NCBI GenBank assembly: GCA_017562135.1
Contig: QEYB01001642.1
Location: forward strand, 1,054,001 to 1,118,000
From: Dipylidium caninum
Lineage: Eukaryota > Platyhelminthes > Cestoda > Cyclophyllidea > Dipylidiidae
Reading direction: 5' to 3'
DNA: 64,000 nucleotides
Below the pieces are notes generated by a model. The model was not told the origin of the DNA. It made no database searches and saw only the letters and a list, made by a program, of their open reading frames with translations. How positions within the stretch are numbered: position 1 is the first letter of the stretch; the number at the start of each line of letters is the position of its first letter. Both the position numbers and the translations under genes were made by a program. Positions 1-13,700 of the stretch are shown in pieces.

Positions 1-236
1 ATTTTAGCTTAAATTACGTTCTTGTTGCTTTATAGTGTAAAAAAACATAAAAATTGAATGCAACACATGGTTAGCTAATTTTTATCCTCTAATTTTTTTA
101 TAATTTCCTAGTCTATGATACGTTTGTCGCCAACTGGCTGTTTTGCACGTCCAATGTTCATTGGTTACCCTACATAACCCTACTTGTCAACATCCACTTC
201 CTCGATAATTTGTTATAATTATTTTAATGGCCCAGA
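1..236. other. AT-rich upstream flank of the RELCH gene
   Basis: This stretch is AT-rich and I see no exon in it. It lies directly upstream of the RELCH start codon and probably holds its 5' UTR and proximal promoter. A TAA at 225-227 closes the RELCH frame upstream. An overlapping short reading frame starts at the ATG at 227 and ends at 271, in another frame. No TATA box is obvious. Confidence 0.5.
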
Positions 237-3200
237 ATGTCTCATCTGGCGTCCACAGCTCTCCATCATGACGACAGAATTGTAACAGAATTTTCAGACT
301 TTTTGATAAGAGGAAAATTTTATTTAACAGCGTTGGAATTCCACTACGAGCTCCTCGAACGCTCTGTACCATGTAGTACACTGGAAGATTTCTTTTCAAA
401 CCCTGAGAATTTCTACCAATTCGAGTTAAACCAATCCGAAGTCTTGTCAACAAGTGGGGTCTTACCATCTAATCTCGCAGCCTCCCATCTTAGCCTTTTT
501 ACTTCAGACTCAGTTGATCGTCCCGGTAGTGAGGACCAAAATTCTCTAGAAGAACAGCGAAAAGGTGAGGATATCATTTCTTACCTTAAAGTATTCGAGT
601 TTGAGCTTAGAAAGAAAAATGAAGAAATCAGAAGTCTACGAGAACGCCTTACTGCTGCAACTCTTGGAGGCAAGTTTGATCAATGCTTACTTTCTTCGAT
701 TTCATGTAAATGTATGCTTGTATTTGTCAACTTTTACGGAACACTTCTGTTGCTACTATTTTGAAACTCCAGCAGCCAAAACAACAGAGCTTGCTGAATT
801 GTCCACGCGACGATATTCGCAAAATGAAGGCTTCAAGGATCTTGATTCGGCTTCCAATATTGAAGCACGTGCTCTCCGCTTTCTGATCAACGAATACCTT
901 CTGAGTAATGGATATACGCTGAGCGCCATTCAATTTTCCGAAGAAAGTCAAGGCAGCGATCCTCAAGATCTGGACAATTGGGAAGATGTATATGTTTTTT
1001 CCCTCTACAATTTCTTTTTTCTTTGAGGTTTTTAATATATAGAGCAAAGTTTTGTCGTCCAACCTGTATGCCATTGTAATATGTTTACTTAATCCCCTAA
1101 GCCTTAGTCTTTAAATATCGCATTTGGGAAATAATGCTGAACTTAATCTACCCACATTAAGGCGTAACAAGGGTTCATAGCTTTTTTACCTGAACCTATT
1201 TTCGCATTTTTAGTCACGAATCTATGTGACTAGGTAACCTTTGTATTAATGATACCTATCATGTACTAAGTAGTTAAGTAGTGGTTGACAGGTTATGATG
1301 CCATATTTTAGTCCTTCAACTGATGTATGGTCAATTTTACTATCAATGTCCAATAAACTACGCTTATCAAACACATATTTTTGAGAATGACCCGATTTTA
1401 CAGCCTACGTAATATTCCTATAATCTGATTGTCAATCTGCCATTTTAACTTTTGAACTGTTCAGATGGATGGTTCCTTTATTACTTTAGAGTTCTAATTC
1501 ATTGACCGTCGGTAAATCGAACTATCTTGGATGCAAAAATAGCGAACAGCTAGTGATCCTGTTGAATTATGTTTGATTCCGCCTGGATCTTCCCTTTATT
1601 TCCCCGTTGTCGATGCAATCAAAATCAAGAGAGATTTTTACAGGAAATCGAGAGTGTGTTTTGGTTTTTATTAAGGTGGGATTGAATTGTGAACGTCCAC
1701 CTAATCTGCTCATACTTTTGCGGGCCTCGTGGCTGTTATCTCACCAAGAATTGTCGTGCCGCGGCAGCACCAAACCTTGTTCTAAACCGATCCCCAGCCC
1801 CCCTGGTGCCTCTGTGGAGGTCACTAACGGTTCAGCTATGGTCGCGAACGAGACAATCCAAACTGACCTCGTTGTTGAAGCGCTTAACGAGGAACTGGAA
1901 ACCAGCAAAACAGCACTCAATGCGCTGAGATGCAATTTTGAGGCCACTAAAGCGGAGCTTGAAGTCGCGGTAATTCTGATATTTTTATTCACTGCATCAA
2001 CCCTTTTTACACGATCCAGCGACTCAATTATGTCCCTTTTGGTGTAATATTTTTGGTTCCACATTTTGTATTTTTAATTTAATGCTTTCAATTTCGTGTT
2101 CTAAATTTGGCTTTAAAAATCCGAATGATTGCGTCATCTCCAAAAAGCACCTTTTTATAACTTTCGTATGTCTCTATCCTCCCTCTTCCAGCCGTATTTC
2201 CTTAATTTACCATGGCAACACCCTAAAAATGAGCGGTTCTTGAATCCAGTTCTACCCCTAACGTTCGTTAATACTGCTTCCGTCGGATGTGCTACTCTAT
2301 CATTTCTTTACATTTGTGTTTATATTTATGTATTAGTTAAGAGTTTACTGTGATTTCCGTCTTTAATTTAGTGGATTTAACGTAGTTTTTTTCACAGGCT
2401 CGTGGAATGCGATGTCAAAATCCTGTTAGCAGCCCCTCAAGTTTTATTTTCGTATAGTTTTATGTTCTCCATCTCCCTGTTTCGCTAGTATTCTTGTTAA
2501 GACCGTCTGCGCCGCCGAGAAGGCATTGGGCGGTGGTCCACTAAAAGCTTGTTTGGCAAAATTTAATAAATTCGAGTAAATTGAGGTGTAGCAATTTTTT
2601 TTCCATCTTTCCAACATTCATTGAGGTTGTTTTGTATTTTCGCAGCGTCAACAAATTGGTGATTTACGCGGGAAAGTTGCACGAATAGAAGCGGAGAACG
2701 TGAGTCTCGCCCAGGAATCCACCTATTGGAGAAACCAACTTCTCTGCCTTAAACGGTAACTACTCTTTTAAAGGCCATCCACTTTAGCGAAAGAAGTTAA
2801 ATATTGTATGCTTTTCTTGAGACTTTTTAAAATATCACCAACCTTGATGCATCATTTCCCCTCCTCCAAGAGTGTCCGTCATTGCCGGTACCACTGCAGC
2901 TATGCTGTTGTGCGCATCCCCAGTGCACAGATTTTGGTCAGTTGGTGCCAGTTTGGATTGTGCTGGCAAAGGTATTCTTCGCTGTGTTAAACCAAACTTA
3001 ACACTGACGGACTCCCTTGAAATCGTTAATCGTCGTGGTAACATGTGGAGTTTTTACCTTCCTAAAGCCTTTCCCATAACTGCCCTTGATTTTTTTCGAG
3101 TCCACTTTCTCTCTACATCAGTCGACTTTTAAACGGAAAACGGGTTATGGCTTCATTAGTCGCCAAAATTTCTCGCATATCGTTGTTAAATTCCATGCTA

Positions 3201-4743
3201 ATTGGTAATTTTATCAAAAGGGATATCTTGAAATCCCTCCAGTTTTGTCTCTGTAAATAGTGAATTTTTTTGGCAGATTCTCACAACGCTTTCAGAGCTT
3301 CTCTGTGAATGATAAGAATTCAACCAACATTCATAATATTCTATCAACCCTTGTTATGCTCTATATTTATGCGACTTAACGCGACAGGGATTACCCCGAC
3401 TTGGTGGGCACGACGGTGAAGAAGAGAGGCAGAAAATCCACCCTTAACGAACCCCTCTTCAACTTCTCAACCGGGGATACGGATGCGGGAAGAGAAGCGG
3501 GTGAAGACGGTCAATCTGGAACTTCACCGCCGCGCAAAGAGTCATTTTCCTCTGATGCGGTTGCCGATTTTCCTAAGTTGACCATTAACAAGCCGCAGTT
3601 CACAAGGTTGGTCCAGACCTTGGAGTGCACTCACCAACTTCCTCAAGGCTTCTACGTTTGCGCAGTAGAATGCCAAACCACATTTTTTGCTCTTGTGATT
3701 CGTGGTAGTTATAGATGAAGTCTGTGTGTTCTCTACAATTTTCTTCCCTTTCGATTGGAGTTCTTTTAAGTTATCTGTTGTGAGACAAAGTGTAGCGCGT
3801 AGCTCGCAATCATCACTCTTCTTCGGAATTTTTAGGCGATGTTCGCCTGAGTTTGTCCGTTGTGCCTCCGAGATGCTACCACCAGCGGAGGAGGGCAAGG
3901 TTCCCCTGGAGGTTTGCCGGCTGGCTGACACTCTGGACGAGATCATAGTCACCATCGGTTCGCAGATCCAGGATATTCTCAAACACTTGCCAGAGGAAAA
4001 GAAAGTTGTAGGCTTCGTCCCATTAATCTTATGCTGTTTAAACCTAATCCCAATGCTAAAAATTTATCCACTTAGCGAGGTGTGGCTAAGTTTGCTTTAT
4101 TTGACGCATTACGCAAGAAACATTGTACCGCTGTCGTCACGTGTTATAATTGTGTGTGCTGAGGTTTACCTATCGCGAATTTAATGTGACGGTAGGATTC
4201 GACTGCTTAGTGCGAACGCTAAAATCTGTCAAGCACCTTGACCTCGGGGTTGTAGGGCTTCCCACCTACACAATAATGTATGTTGTTTGCTTTTATTATC
4301 TAATTTGGAGTCGCAGTGAGTGGACATTATTCCGTGTAACGGTGCCGTAGGACGTCTTCATGGTCTATCTCCAACCCCTAACCGATCGGCCACTCTCGCA
4401 TCTTCCTGATTCCCTGACCAGTCGCTACCTCTAGGTTGTTGGCGTCTACACAGAAACGTCTTCATAATTGTGACTGAATATGTTGCGGTCTGCTCCAACG
4501 TCTAGTTTTCACATTTACCATATGACATCTTGCGGTCTTCAACTTGTTCTTGTCCCCCTTAGTTGGCATTGCCATTGCTGACACAGGCCATCTGCCTGCA
4601 TCCGCGCGCCGCTGTTCGCGACCAACTTTTGCGCACCCTCTTCAACCTTTTCGCCGACTCGTCGGAAGCCGAAAGCAGGGAGGTGGAGACGAAACGGAGT
4701 GTCATTATCCTTCGCCAGTGCCGCGATCTCGCCACTTGCCTGG
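237..4743 (+). other. RELCH: RELCH exon map, part 1 (LisH and coiled coil, exons 1-7)
   Basis: Exons by frame and splice consensus: 237-669, 773-987, 1676-1969, 2646-2755, 3388-3606, 3836-4007, 4563-4743. Exons 1 and 2 hold the N-terminal helical block and the LisH motif. Exon 3 joins in frame at Asp-Val-Gly and ends in a Glu/Leu-rich helix. Exon 4 is a 110-nt exon with a heptad-like coiled-coil segment. Exon 5 is a charged linker containing KKRGRK. Exons 6-7 begin the helical repeats. The exon 6 donor could be 4005 or 4008; both keep the frame. The longer introns here (988-1675, 1970-2645, 4008-4562) show no other gene. Confidence 0.8.
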
Positions 4744-7700
4744 GTATTCCATCTCTTCTGCTACTTATCCGATTTGCTGCTGCTCTTCATAGGCGTCACT
4801 GGGAGGCGCGATCAGCGCTGCTTCCAGCCAGTGCTTGCCCTTTACCCACTTACTGGTCCCCTACAGTAGTTTAGGGCCGCTCGCTTGGTACACAGAGGGT
4901 TTGTGTCCTTTCCCCCCGTCAAGTGTTGCCAGCGACCAAGTCAGCCAGCATGACCACTTAAAGCTTAGTCAATTCTATAATGTAATTTCTGGTGTGATTG
5001 CGAAGTTTTCTCTTTGTTTTTAATACTTTCCACCTTCTCTTTGTTGTTGCCAAAACCGATTTGCGCTCACCTCATTTATTTCTCCAAACATTGTTCATTA
5101 ATGGACTACTTAGGAATTACAGACTAAAGCAACTACTCTCTGGCTATTTTTTAGTCGAAAAAAGGCTTAAACTGTCGGCGCCTTCACGTAATTATGGCTT
5201 ATCTACAGGGAATCTCGTGGTATGGATATATTTAATGTTAGAACGTCAAGGAGATGATGCAGCTCCCTTAGACCGGTACGCACAATGAAGCAGATAGAAC
5301 AGACGTCGATTCCGCTCACTCTGTCTTTGAGGTTAAAGGAAGTAGCGCGTGACGTTTATTCAACTCTACGGAAGCTCACACGGTTAGCTGCTAATGCATG
5401 CTCGGGGAGTTAGTCGCGGATACGCCGGCGTACGTGTATTCACTTGGCAACTCTCCGTGACCCCATGTTTCGAGTCCACCTCTTTGACCAGACTGGCGGC
5501 CACACAAGTTTCAATGGCTTTGTGCGGTTAGGTGTGCATGGTCCCCGCCTGGTTCTTTCCCACCCGTGGCGTGATTTGGCCTCACATCTTTTTTCCGTGT
5601 TCAGGTCCCCAGCGAATAGAGAGCGAACTGCTGCCCCAAATATGGTCTCAGTTGAACGAGCGACCGTCAGGCGACCTCCGAAAGCTCCTCGTCTCCGCAT
5701 GTGGTGTCATAGTACCCGCCACTCCGGTAAATGCAATTGCATATACTCCTGCGTGCGTTTATTAAACTAGGCCACTACGCATGAGTCCATCGCTTTGAAG
5801 TGGTCGTTATTATACATGTACATATCACTTCTCCATCTGCATCCTGCTGTTCATACTCATCCCTCCACTCTCTACTCGGCGCCTCTGGCCGGTTGGTGGG
5901 GTTAGGCAACGCTGAGGCCGAGGCGGAGGTGTGTGTGTGTGTGGACAGTATAGGGGTGTAGCCCCAATTTGTGCTCACGCTTCAATGAGTGGGCGCCGAT
6001 CAAAGTCCAGGGCAGGCATGCCTCACCGCACCCTTTGACAGTGGTCACTCTACGAAAGCGTCATTGTGTACAAAAGGGACGAATATTATGTTACTTTTGA
6101 CCCCGAAATTTGAAAATTTGGTAGAACACACCTCGTGACATCAAAATGCGCCCTTATGCACTGCAAAATAACTCCTCCTTTTACCCAAGGCCCTTTTTGG
6201 CCCATCGTTGTGCAACTATTCAAAATTATTCATAGGCTTCTGCGAATTCGATGTGCCTTGTACGCAACAATGCTAAAATGCGTGCCTCCGAACAAATAAT
6301 CCTCAGTCATTTCTGCTATTTGAATCCAGTGGAGTTTTCCCTCTTTTCTCCACTTTATTGGTCCCAAAGCTGACGGCTTTCCATTCAAGCTTATGTTCCC
6401 CGACTGCCTGGCGTCGAAACAGCGTCTAACGCACAGGATGGAGATTCCCTTGCAAGCACACTAATTCATGATTCCTCTGGACCCCATTGACAAAAAAGCA
6501 AGTGTCGTTTCGTGCTGATTTCCACTAAAAATGGACTAATGACGGCCCATTCAGAGGTTATCATTACCTATATGAACTAGCTCGATTCCTTGTCCACTCT
6601 TTCTAAGATTGTCTGTTCATTATATTTAGGTCGTTTTGGCCATAAGGCTCTGGGTCGTATACATCAAATTATAAATTCCGATTTTTTTCGTGTCATTGCA
6701 CAATTTCTCTTCGTCCTGGGGTGGAGGGTAAATCGTGCTTTTGTATTTACTTACCTTCCAGTCACGACTGCGCTCGTCTTTGCTCCTCTCCATCCTCCTC
6801 GAGTCGATTGAGGAGGAGAAGACGGAAGCGGTGCGTGCTTTAGCCTTGCGCTCTTTGGCCTGCGTCGTGGTGCTGATGGAGGATCAGGACAAAGTACCCC
6901 AAATGATAACCACCCTCGAGACTGCCCTTCGAGCTGATTGGGCTCGCGCGCCCCCCGCCATCGCCGCCCTCCCCTGCCATCCGTGCCAGCCCTGCTCCGC
7001 AGGCGGCGGGAGCATCAACACCTGCTCCAAACGCCCTCACCGTCTCCTGCAACTGGCTGCTGCCAGTTGTCGCTCAGTGGTGTCTGGAACTGGACTCTTT
7101 CAACGATCTACTCCTTGATCCATGGCTTCAACGCCTCAAGACTCTGTGTTATGTGAGTCCTTGAGTTCCCCAGTGCCCCAAATGTTACGCTATTCAACTG
7201 TGATAGTGGCCCTTGCTAGGGCCAGACGCTGATAACGGGACAGTGAGCCGCGGGCACACTCTGGCGTGAATATCTCTGAGTCCCACATTTTTGGCAATTT
7301 ACGTGTTTTCATTGACCAAAATGCCACATTATTTTCACCACGCAAAATATCAGCTCTTCACAACCCAGGGCCGGTTCCACTTTGCTCGAGTGTTAGGCAC
7401 TGCAAATCCCCTTCGCACCATTTCTCCGAATATCCCCTGAACGTCTTCCCGTAGACTTTGGATGTGTCGAAATCAAGGTTGAATGGCGGCATTAACTCTG
7501 AGACTCCGATGCGACTCAAGGCATCTTTTTCTGCGGACGAGTTCTTCTGCATCATGACAGTGCTCAATCGCCTTGTACCCTTCATGTTCGCCTTCGTCAT
7601 CGAAAATTTGGAATTCGTCCCACCTGATGACGTTGAAAGCTGTGATGAGTTAGTTCTGGACGACATCGATGGTGCTGCTGAAGATGCCGAAAACGGGAAA

Positions 7701-10700
7701 AGCGGAGAGGAAGGAGAGGGTAAAAAAGTGGAGGATCAAAGGGAGAAGCCGTCACCGCCCGGTGAGCTTCCTTTTCCTAAAGTACCTGTCTCTATGTGAT
7801 ATGTTTTGTTAAGCTGTGTACACATGACGAGTAAGAAACGGAAGGTTTTTTTGATTTTCTCGAGTGAATAACCCCATGTACATGTATTTTCGCCGCAGAT
7901 GTGGATCATTGTGGGTGTCTCTTCTCACCACAGTGCATTGTGGGCAGGAGACGCTACGAGAAGCTCCGTGGGAGATTTGAACAAATTTTAACTGGGTCGA
8001 AGGTAAAGCGCCGACTGTCGCAGCAGAGGAAACATTCAGTGTCAGGAGAAGTTGATGGAGACCAGGAATCAGACGATGAGAAGGCAGTATTGCAGTTGTC
8101 CACGACGTCCTTGAGCCATCAGAACGACGTGTGGCCGGCAATGGATATAATTCGACATCACCACCTCCTTTGCATCGCCCAGATGATGCGCGCCATCTCA
8201 CCTCGACCCATTGATACTCCTGCAGGTGGACTTCCAGAGGGCGCGGTGGCTGCTGAAACGCATGATGACCTTGAACAGGATCCTATCTCGTTCGAAGACT
8301 TTTTGCTTCTGATGCAGGTGTGTGTTCTTTCTGAATGCTCTTAAGTTGTCCTCGTTGCTGCACGATGATTGAAGTCGAACAGAGATTTGCCTTGTTAATT
8401 GACGGCCATTTGAATGCACGTCCTCTTCAAATTCACAGTCTGCAGAATAAGTAGGATGCTGATCGCAGATAACTCCGACTGCACAACTTGCACTTCACCT
8501 GGTGTAATCGTTCTTCAGCGAGTAAGTCCTTACTCATCCTTTTCTGCGTTATTTCCTCCCTTCCAGACCCAATTTGAGGATACATACTGGGTTCCGTGGC
8601 GTCTCCAACCCACTTCCACTGTTCTCACATTGTGCAAAGAACTCTGTTACTATGTCTCCCTTGTCGGCAAGGTATTTGGCGCAGCTGCGGTACAGAGTTA
8701 CCTCGTAGAACCCTTCCACACTCTACTCATGAAACGCAGTGTTCAAGGCTGTAAGATTCGGTGAAATATTTATTCTACCTTTATTTTATCAGTAGCGTTT
8801 TCGGAACACTTTCTTTTCCTTAGATTTGGAATTTGACCTAAAGGCTCTTCCATCCGGAGTGTTTGCTGCTTATTGTTGTTTACTAACATCGACAAAATCA
8901 GTGAGTTTCTTCTCAGTAGAGAGCTATAAGAAAATTATTGGTTCCATGGCTCATATATCGTTTTGACTTAAGGCATCTGAATATAGTAAGGTCAAAATGC
9001 TGATGGCCAATGCGATATTTCTCCACTCCCGTGACTCCTGTTCCCTTCATGGTGTGCGCGCTGCAATAATGGCCCTCTGGTATGTATTCACCCTCTTATG
9101 ACAACCAATATATTTGGGGAGTACATAAAATTTAGGGCTTTTTCAGTTTCTCACGAGCGTCGATGTAGGCTGATTTTGCCGTTAAGTAACTGGCCCTAAA
9201 GGCGTATTAGACGACAAAGGTAATTCAATTTTTGTTCGTTCATCTCAGCGAGTGTGTTTTTCAAATCCAAGTTTCCTTAATTAAGGAGGTAACACTTGTC
9301 TGGGTTTTGGCGATTACCAATACTTTTTTACCTTCTTTTGGTTGATTCTTGAGCAAACTCCTTACTAACAAGGAATACGGTTTGACGCTCTAGAATGTGC
9401 CTTAACCGAAGCTCGCAAATGCGATGGATAGCGACTGCAGTGTCTTCGAAATTTGTGAAAATGCGGACATTTTATGTGATGCACTATTTCTTTACGTACT
9501 TCAATCCCTTTTAGTCTCAGTGAGGACGCCGTGGTGATCGCGCAAGAAGTTCTTCTCCCAGCATTACGCTCTTGTGCCTCCTGCGCAGAGATCCGTCTGT
9601 GCGTCGAACTGCCAGCAACATCTTCTACACCCTCATAGCCTACCTTTCTGACGCTGGAGACCTGGATTCCGCTGCGACAACTAAATCGAATGAACTCCCG
9701 GCCGCCGCCGTAAAACATGGCAACCGCCATTTCTCAAAGACCAAGGTCCGTTGAAGACTTCTGCCTGCCACTATCCACTTTCCGACCTCAGCCTTCGATA
9801 CACGGGAATGCATATGCACTTGGAGGTCTTACGACCGCCTTTATGCAATATGGCCTTTCCCGCTATCTAAAGTAGCATACTCTCGCTTCCCCGGTTGTAT
9901 TTACTTCTGAATGTCATTTCGTTTTGACTGAATCCATGGAGCTAGGCGGGGCATAAAGTATCACCATTGAGCACTCGCTAACGTGTGTGGCTGCTCCAAT
10001 ACCCGTAAATTCTTGGTCTGTGTGAGTCTGGAGTGCAACTTTGCGGGCAGTGATTGTGTGACCTGTTTTTCCCTAAACAGCGGCCCCGAGTCTGTTGGAA
10101 GATTGTTGGCAACTAGCGAACCAATTGGTGCGTGACGACTTTGCTTCGATTGGGACGGTGGCTTTCACCGACCCTAATTCTTCTGCGTCCAGCGAGATCG
10201 CCCCAATAGATGAGCATTCAGCCGATTGGTCGTGCATCTCGGTGGCTCTGGGGGCCCCTCTTCTGTCTCTACAGTCGTATGCTTCGCTCGAGCCCCTATG
10301 TCACCGACATGGATCTCAAAGAAGGGCGAAGTCCTTCTGGAAATAGCAAAATTGCTGGGCAGGTGTAGATTACTCTCCTTTTCCACTTATTTGAAAGTCT
10401 CCACATAAGTTTGCCTCTTTTTCCTATGCGGCCTCTTTTATCCGCTCTTTTAAATTGTGTCTTAATGGTGCTGCGAAAAATGGCTGCCCGAACCGGATAG
10501 AAGGCACATCCACGATGATATCATAAAACCATTCGGAGCGGCTTTATCAGAGACCGATTGATTGTGGTCATTAATCGCTATTTGATGGACCCGCTGATAT
10601 AACCCCCTAATTTATATAAATATATCGCCATCGCCTCTTTTTCCACCAAAAGTGTAAGTGAATACCGTTAAAATGACCAAATAATTACACCTGCTTTGGC

Positions 10701-13700
10701 CCGTTCTTTCACTGTGACGGCTGTGTCAGGCGACTTGCAGCATCTCCATCTCCCCTCACCCTGTCCACCGACAGTTACAGCAAATTTATTCTTGCCTAGC
10801 GTTGAAAAGCAAGAAATTATATTCTGGAGGATTTGCCCGATATTCTAAAAAAAATACAAATGCGTGGCGTTCTTTACTACTTACTTCAAAACTCTTTTTC
10901 CGGCCGATGTCATCATAAGTTCTTTAGACCCAAAATCAGTGTCATTGCCATTGTACTGAGGTGCTTCGTGTCACCGTCATTGAAGTAGTCCTTAGGGAAG
11001 TCGTTTCGGGCGTCGCATTACCTTCGGGCACACCTCCCTCCACGAATCCCACCCAGTCTTGGGTTTGTTCCCCTCACCAGGTCTTGGCTCTGCTCGAGCG
11101 GTTGATGTCGATGGTGGGTGCGGGCGAACACTCTCCGCTGGACCCCTCCGCCGTGCAATTTCTTGTTCAGCGGCAGCACTGGGAGACACTCGTCACTGGC
11201 CTTCTCCAGGTCGCGAACCGCCTCTTTCTCACCTGCCCCGAAGACTTCCGCGACACAAGTAAGCACGCGAGGCTCAAGCCCACTTCATCAGCAAACAAGG
11301 TGCACCCTATAATTTCCTTTTAACTGTCACTCTCCGGGTGATTTCTCCATCTACTTTCCTGTCTTCTTCCCGGGTTACTCTTTAACTTACCCAAGTAATT
11401 TAAGGCAGCAATTACGTGATGAAAAGGGGCTCAAGTGGGGGAGGCCAATCCAAAGGGATGGAGTTAGAACGTATGTCCCCACGAAGTCAGTCCAGCTGTT
11501 ATTGGGCGCTTTGTTGTTTGTGGTTCCAGTGCAGCTCACTCCTAAGCATTCGGGTGGATTTACGAAACACGTCTCTATTGTAGAAATCCTCCCTTGGCTC
11601 TATCACCTCACCGAGATCAACAATATAATTCCCGACCTGGAGCAACGAACGCGGCTCGGCCAACGCTTGATCGCTGTCTTCTCAACCGCTGCCTTCTGTA
11701 TCCTTTCCCCTTGTCTTCACGGGCTGTTTTTGGGCCGGGGCCACGGCCGACGTCCATTCCCTCTTCTACTAACAGTTGACATTCATGAAGGCACTTTAGC
11801 CTCTAGGGAAGGGTCTTTCTCACCTACTTTCTTAACCGCTCATAAAAAAACATGCGTTGGTCCATTGTTAATTTACTTTTCCCTAAGAATCTTTGACGGA
11901 AGTAATTCTTCACTAGCTTTTCTAATTCGGACAGCGAGGTGTCGTCGTTTAAGACACCATTGTCGAGTTGAGTTGACTTTTTTTCCTTAGACTATGTATG
12001 ATCGTCTCTCCCATGCGTTGGCTAATGTAGAGGACTGAGTGTGTATTCCGCGGGGAGGTAATCGCTTACGCCTTCCCTTTTATCGCGGGAGGACGGATTC
12101 CCCTCTCATCCGTTGTGTTACCTTGACGGCGAGACGCACGCACAGGCCTGGGCACCGAGACGGCGATGATGGCCTGGGTGATTCCCGGTTTAGATCGGCT
12201 CCGTCTAGACTTCGTGGAAGCCGGTGAAAAGACGTCGGCTGAGGAGCTGGAACAACTTTCTTCCGACCTCCGTCAACGCCTCGCTAACTTCTCCAGTCCC
12301 CAGTGAGTTTTCCCCACTCTCAGTGCCCGTTCTCAGAAAGTGTCTGTCCAATTTGGATTCCTCAGTAAAAAAGTTGTCGTTATGACAACCAGTTGACTTT
12401 GCTGCGAACTCTCGAGATTCCAGACATTACACAAGTTTCGCCCGAAATATTCACTTTTTTAACCGATAGTGAAAGAGTTTTTATTCATTCTCACACGTTC
12501 TCAGAGGTCTGCATGGTTGTGACCCCGAGTCGTCATAAAAAAAGCCCACATTTGCGGGCATCTTTGGCCTAAAATTTACTCTTTTTGCTGTGATTTTGAA
12601 GACCAGACCTTATATTTATGTTGAGCACAAAAAGTGTATTTCTGTTGTGGATTTCTGTTTTGTTTTTGCACTTCCAACTTGAAAGATAAACGTTAAAATT
12701 TTTTGAGCGAAGATGGAGAGTCAACCACGTGTGCTCCGCCCACATCCCCCCGCTCTACTGGTGCCCCTTTGATATGCCCAGCCGGCCGTCCCGGGTTCCG
12801 TTTCTGGCCACTTCCTGTGCACAATCCGGCATCGCTCACCCACACCGGGCAAATGAATTAGTTTTTTTGCCAGACCTGTTTTCACCCACTGCAGAACGCT
12901 GCACACTGGACCAGCATGCGGGCAGAAAACCTCTCCCCAACGTGCGAGGCCGTCTCCCTCTGAGGCCTCGTCTCCACCGCGCCAAAAGGGCATCCATTTG
13001 TGCCGACAGCAGTAAATGGCGTGGCTCCTGCCGGCCGCACTGTACGGTTTCTGGGTGTTGCGCTATCGGGGGGTTTCTTCTGTGAGGAAGTCCTTTATCT
13101 TCGCCTTCCCTCCACGCCTGGAGTAACTCTCAGCGCAGCTGAGGGTGCTGTGCAACGCCAAGACTTGTTTTACCATATGCTTTGTAATCCAGCCAGTTGT
13201 ACCCGTCGTGGTGTCCCGAAGTCCCATCCGATGTGGGGTTTCGAGTCCTCCGTCTTCACGTGGTCCTGCCAGTGACATCGGCCAATCCTTAAAGCGATGT
13301 GACAGACACTCAAAGTTGAAATGCTGCGGCGTTTGGTATGAAGCTCGGCTTTGTTGTCGTGCCCTGTCTGACACGTGCCTTTTTGCCTTGCGGTCAGTCC
13401 TCTCAGTCAGAGCAGGCCTTCCGTCGGCTTCGGGTGGACCACAGACTGCCACTTGCCACCTTGCTCTCGACTGTGCGCGCTAACCTTGTTCACTTCTATC
13501 TGACGATCGGATCTTCCACCGTTCTGTGGCGCCTTTCGCGCTTCGAGCACAACGAGCACGCCGCTCCTGCCCGCGGGTCGCAGTGGTCGTCACAAGGTGG
13601 TTCATGGATGATTCCCCGTTGTGTGGGTTTCCGCGTCCTCAACGCGCCGAGACCCTCGAGTGCACGGAGGAGCAGTAGTTCTAAAATCTTTTTGCCCTCC

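Noticed and set aside
8439..8523. Possible extra RELCH exon with a perfect GTAAGT donor near 8521
   Set aside because: Every candidate acceptor in phase with the preceding exon leads to an early stop, while exons 11 and 12 join directly in phase 0.
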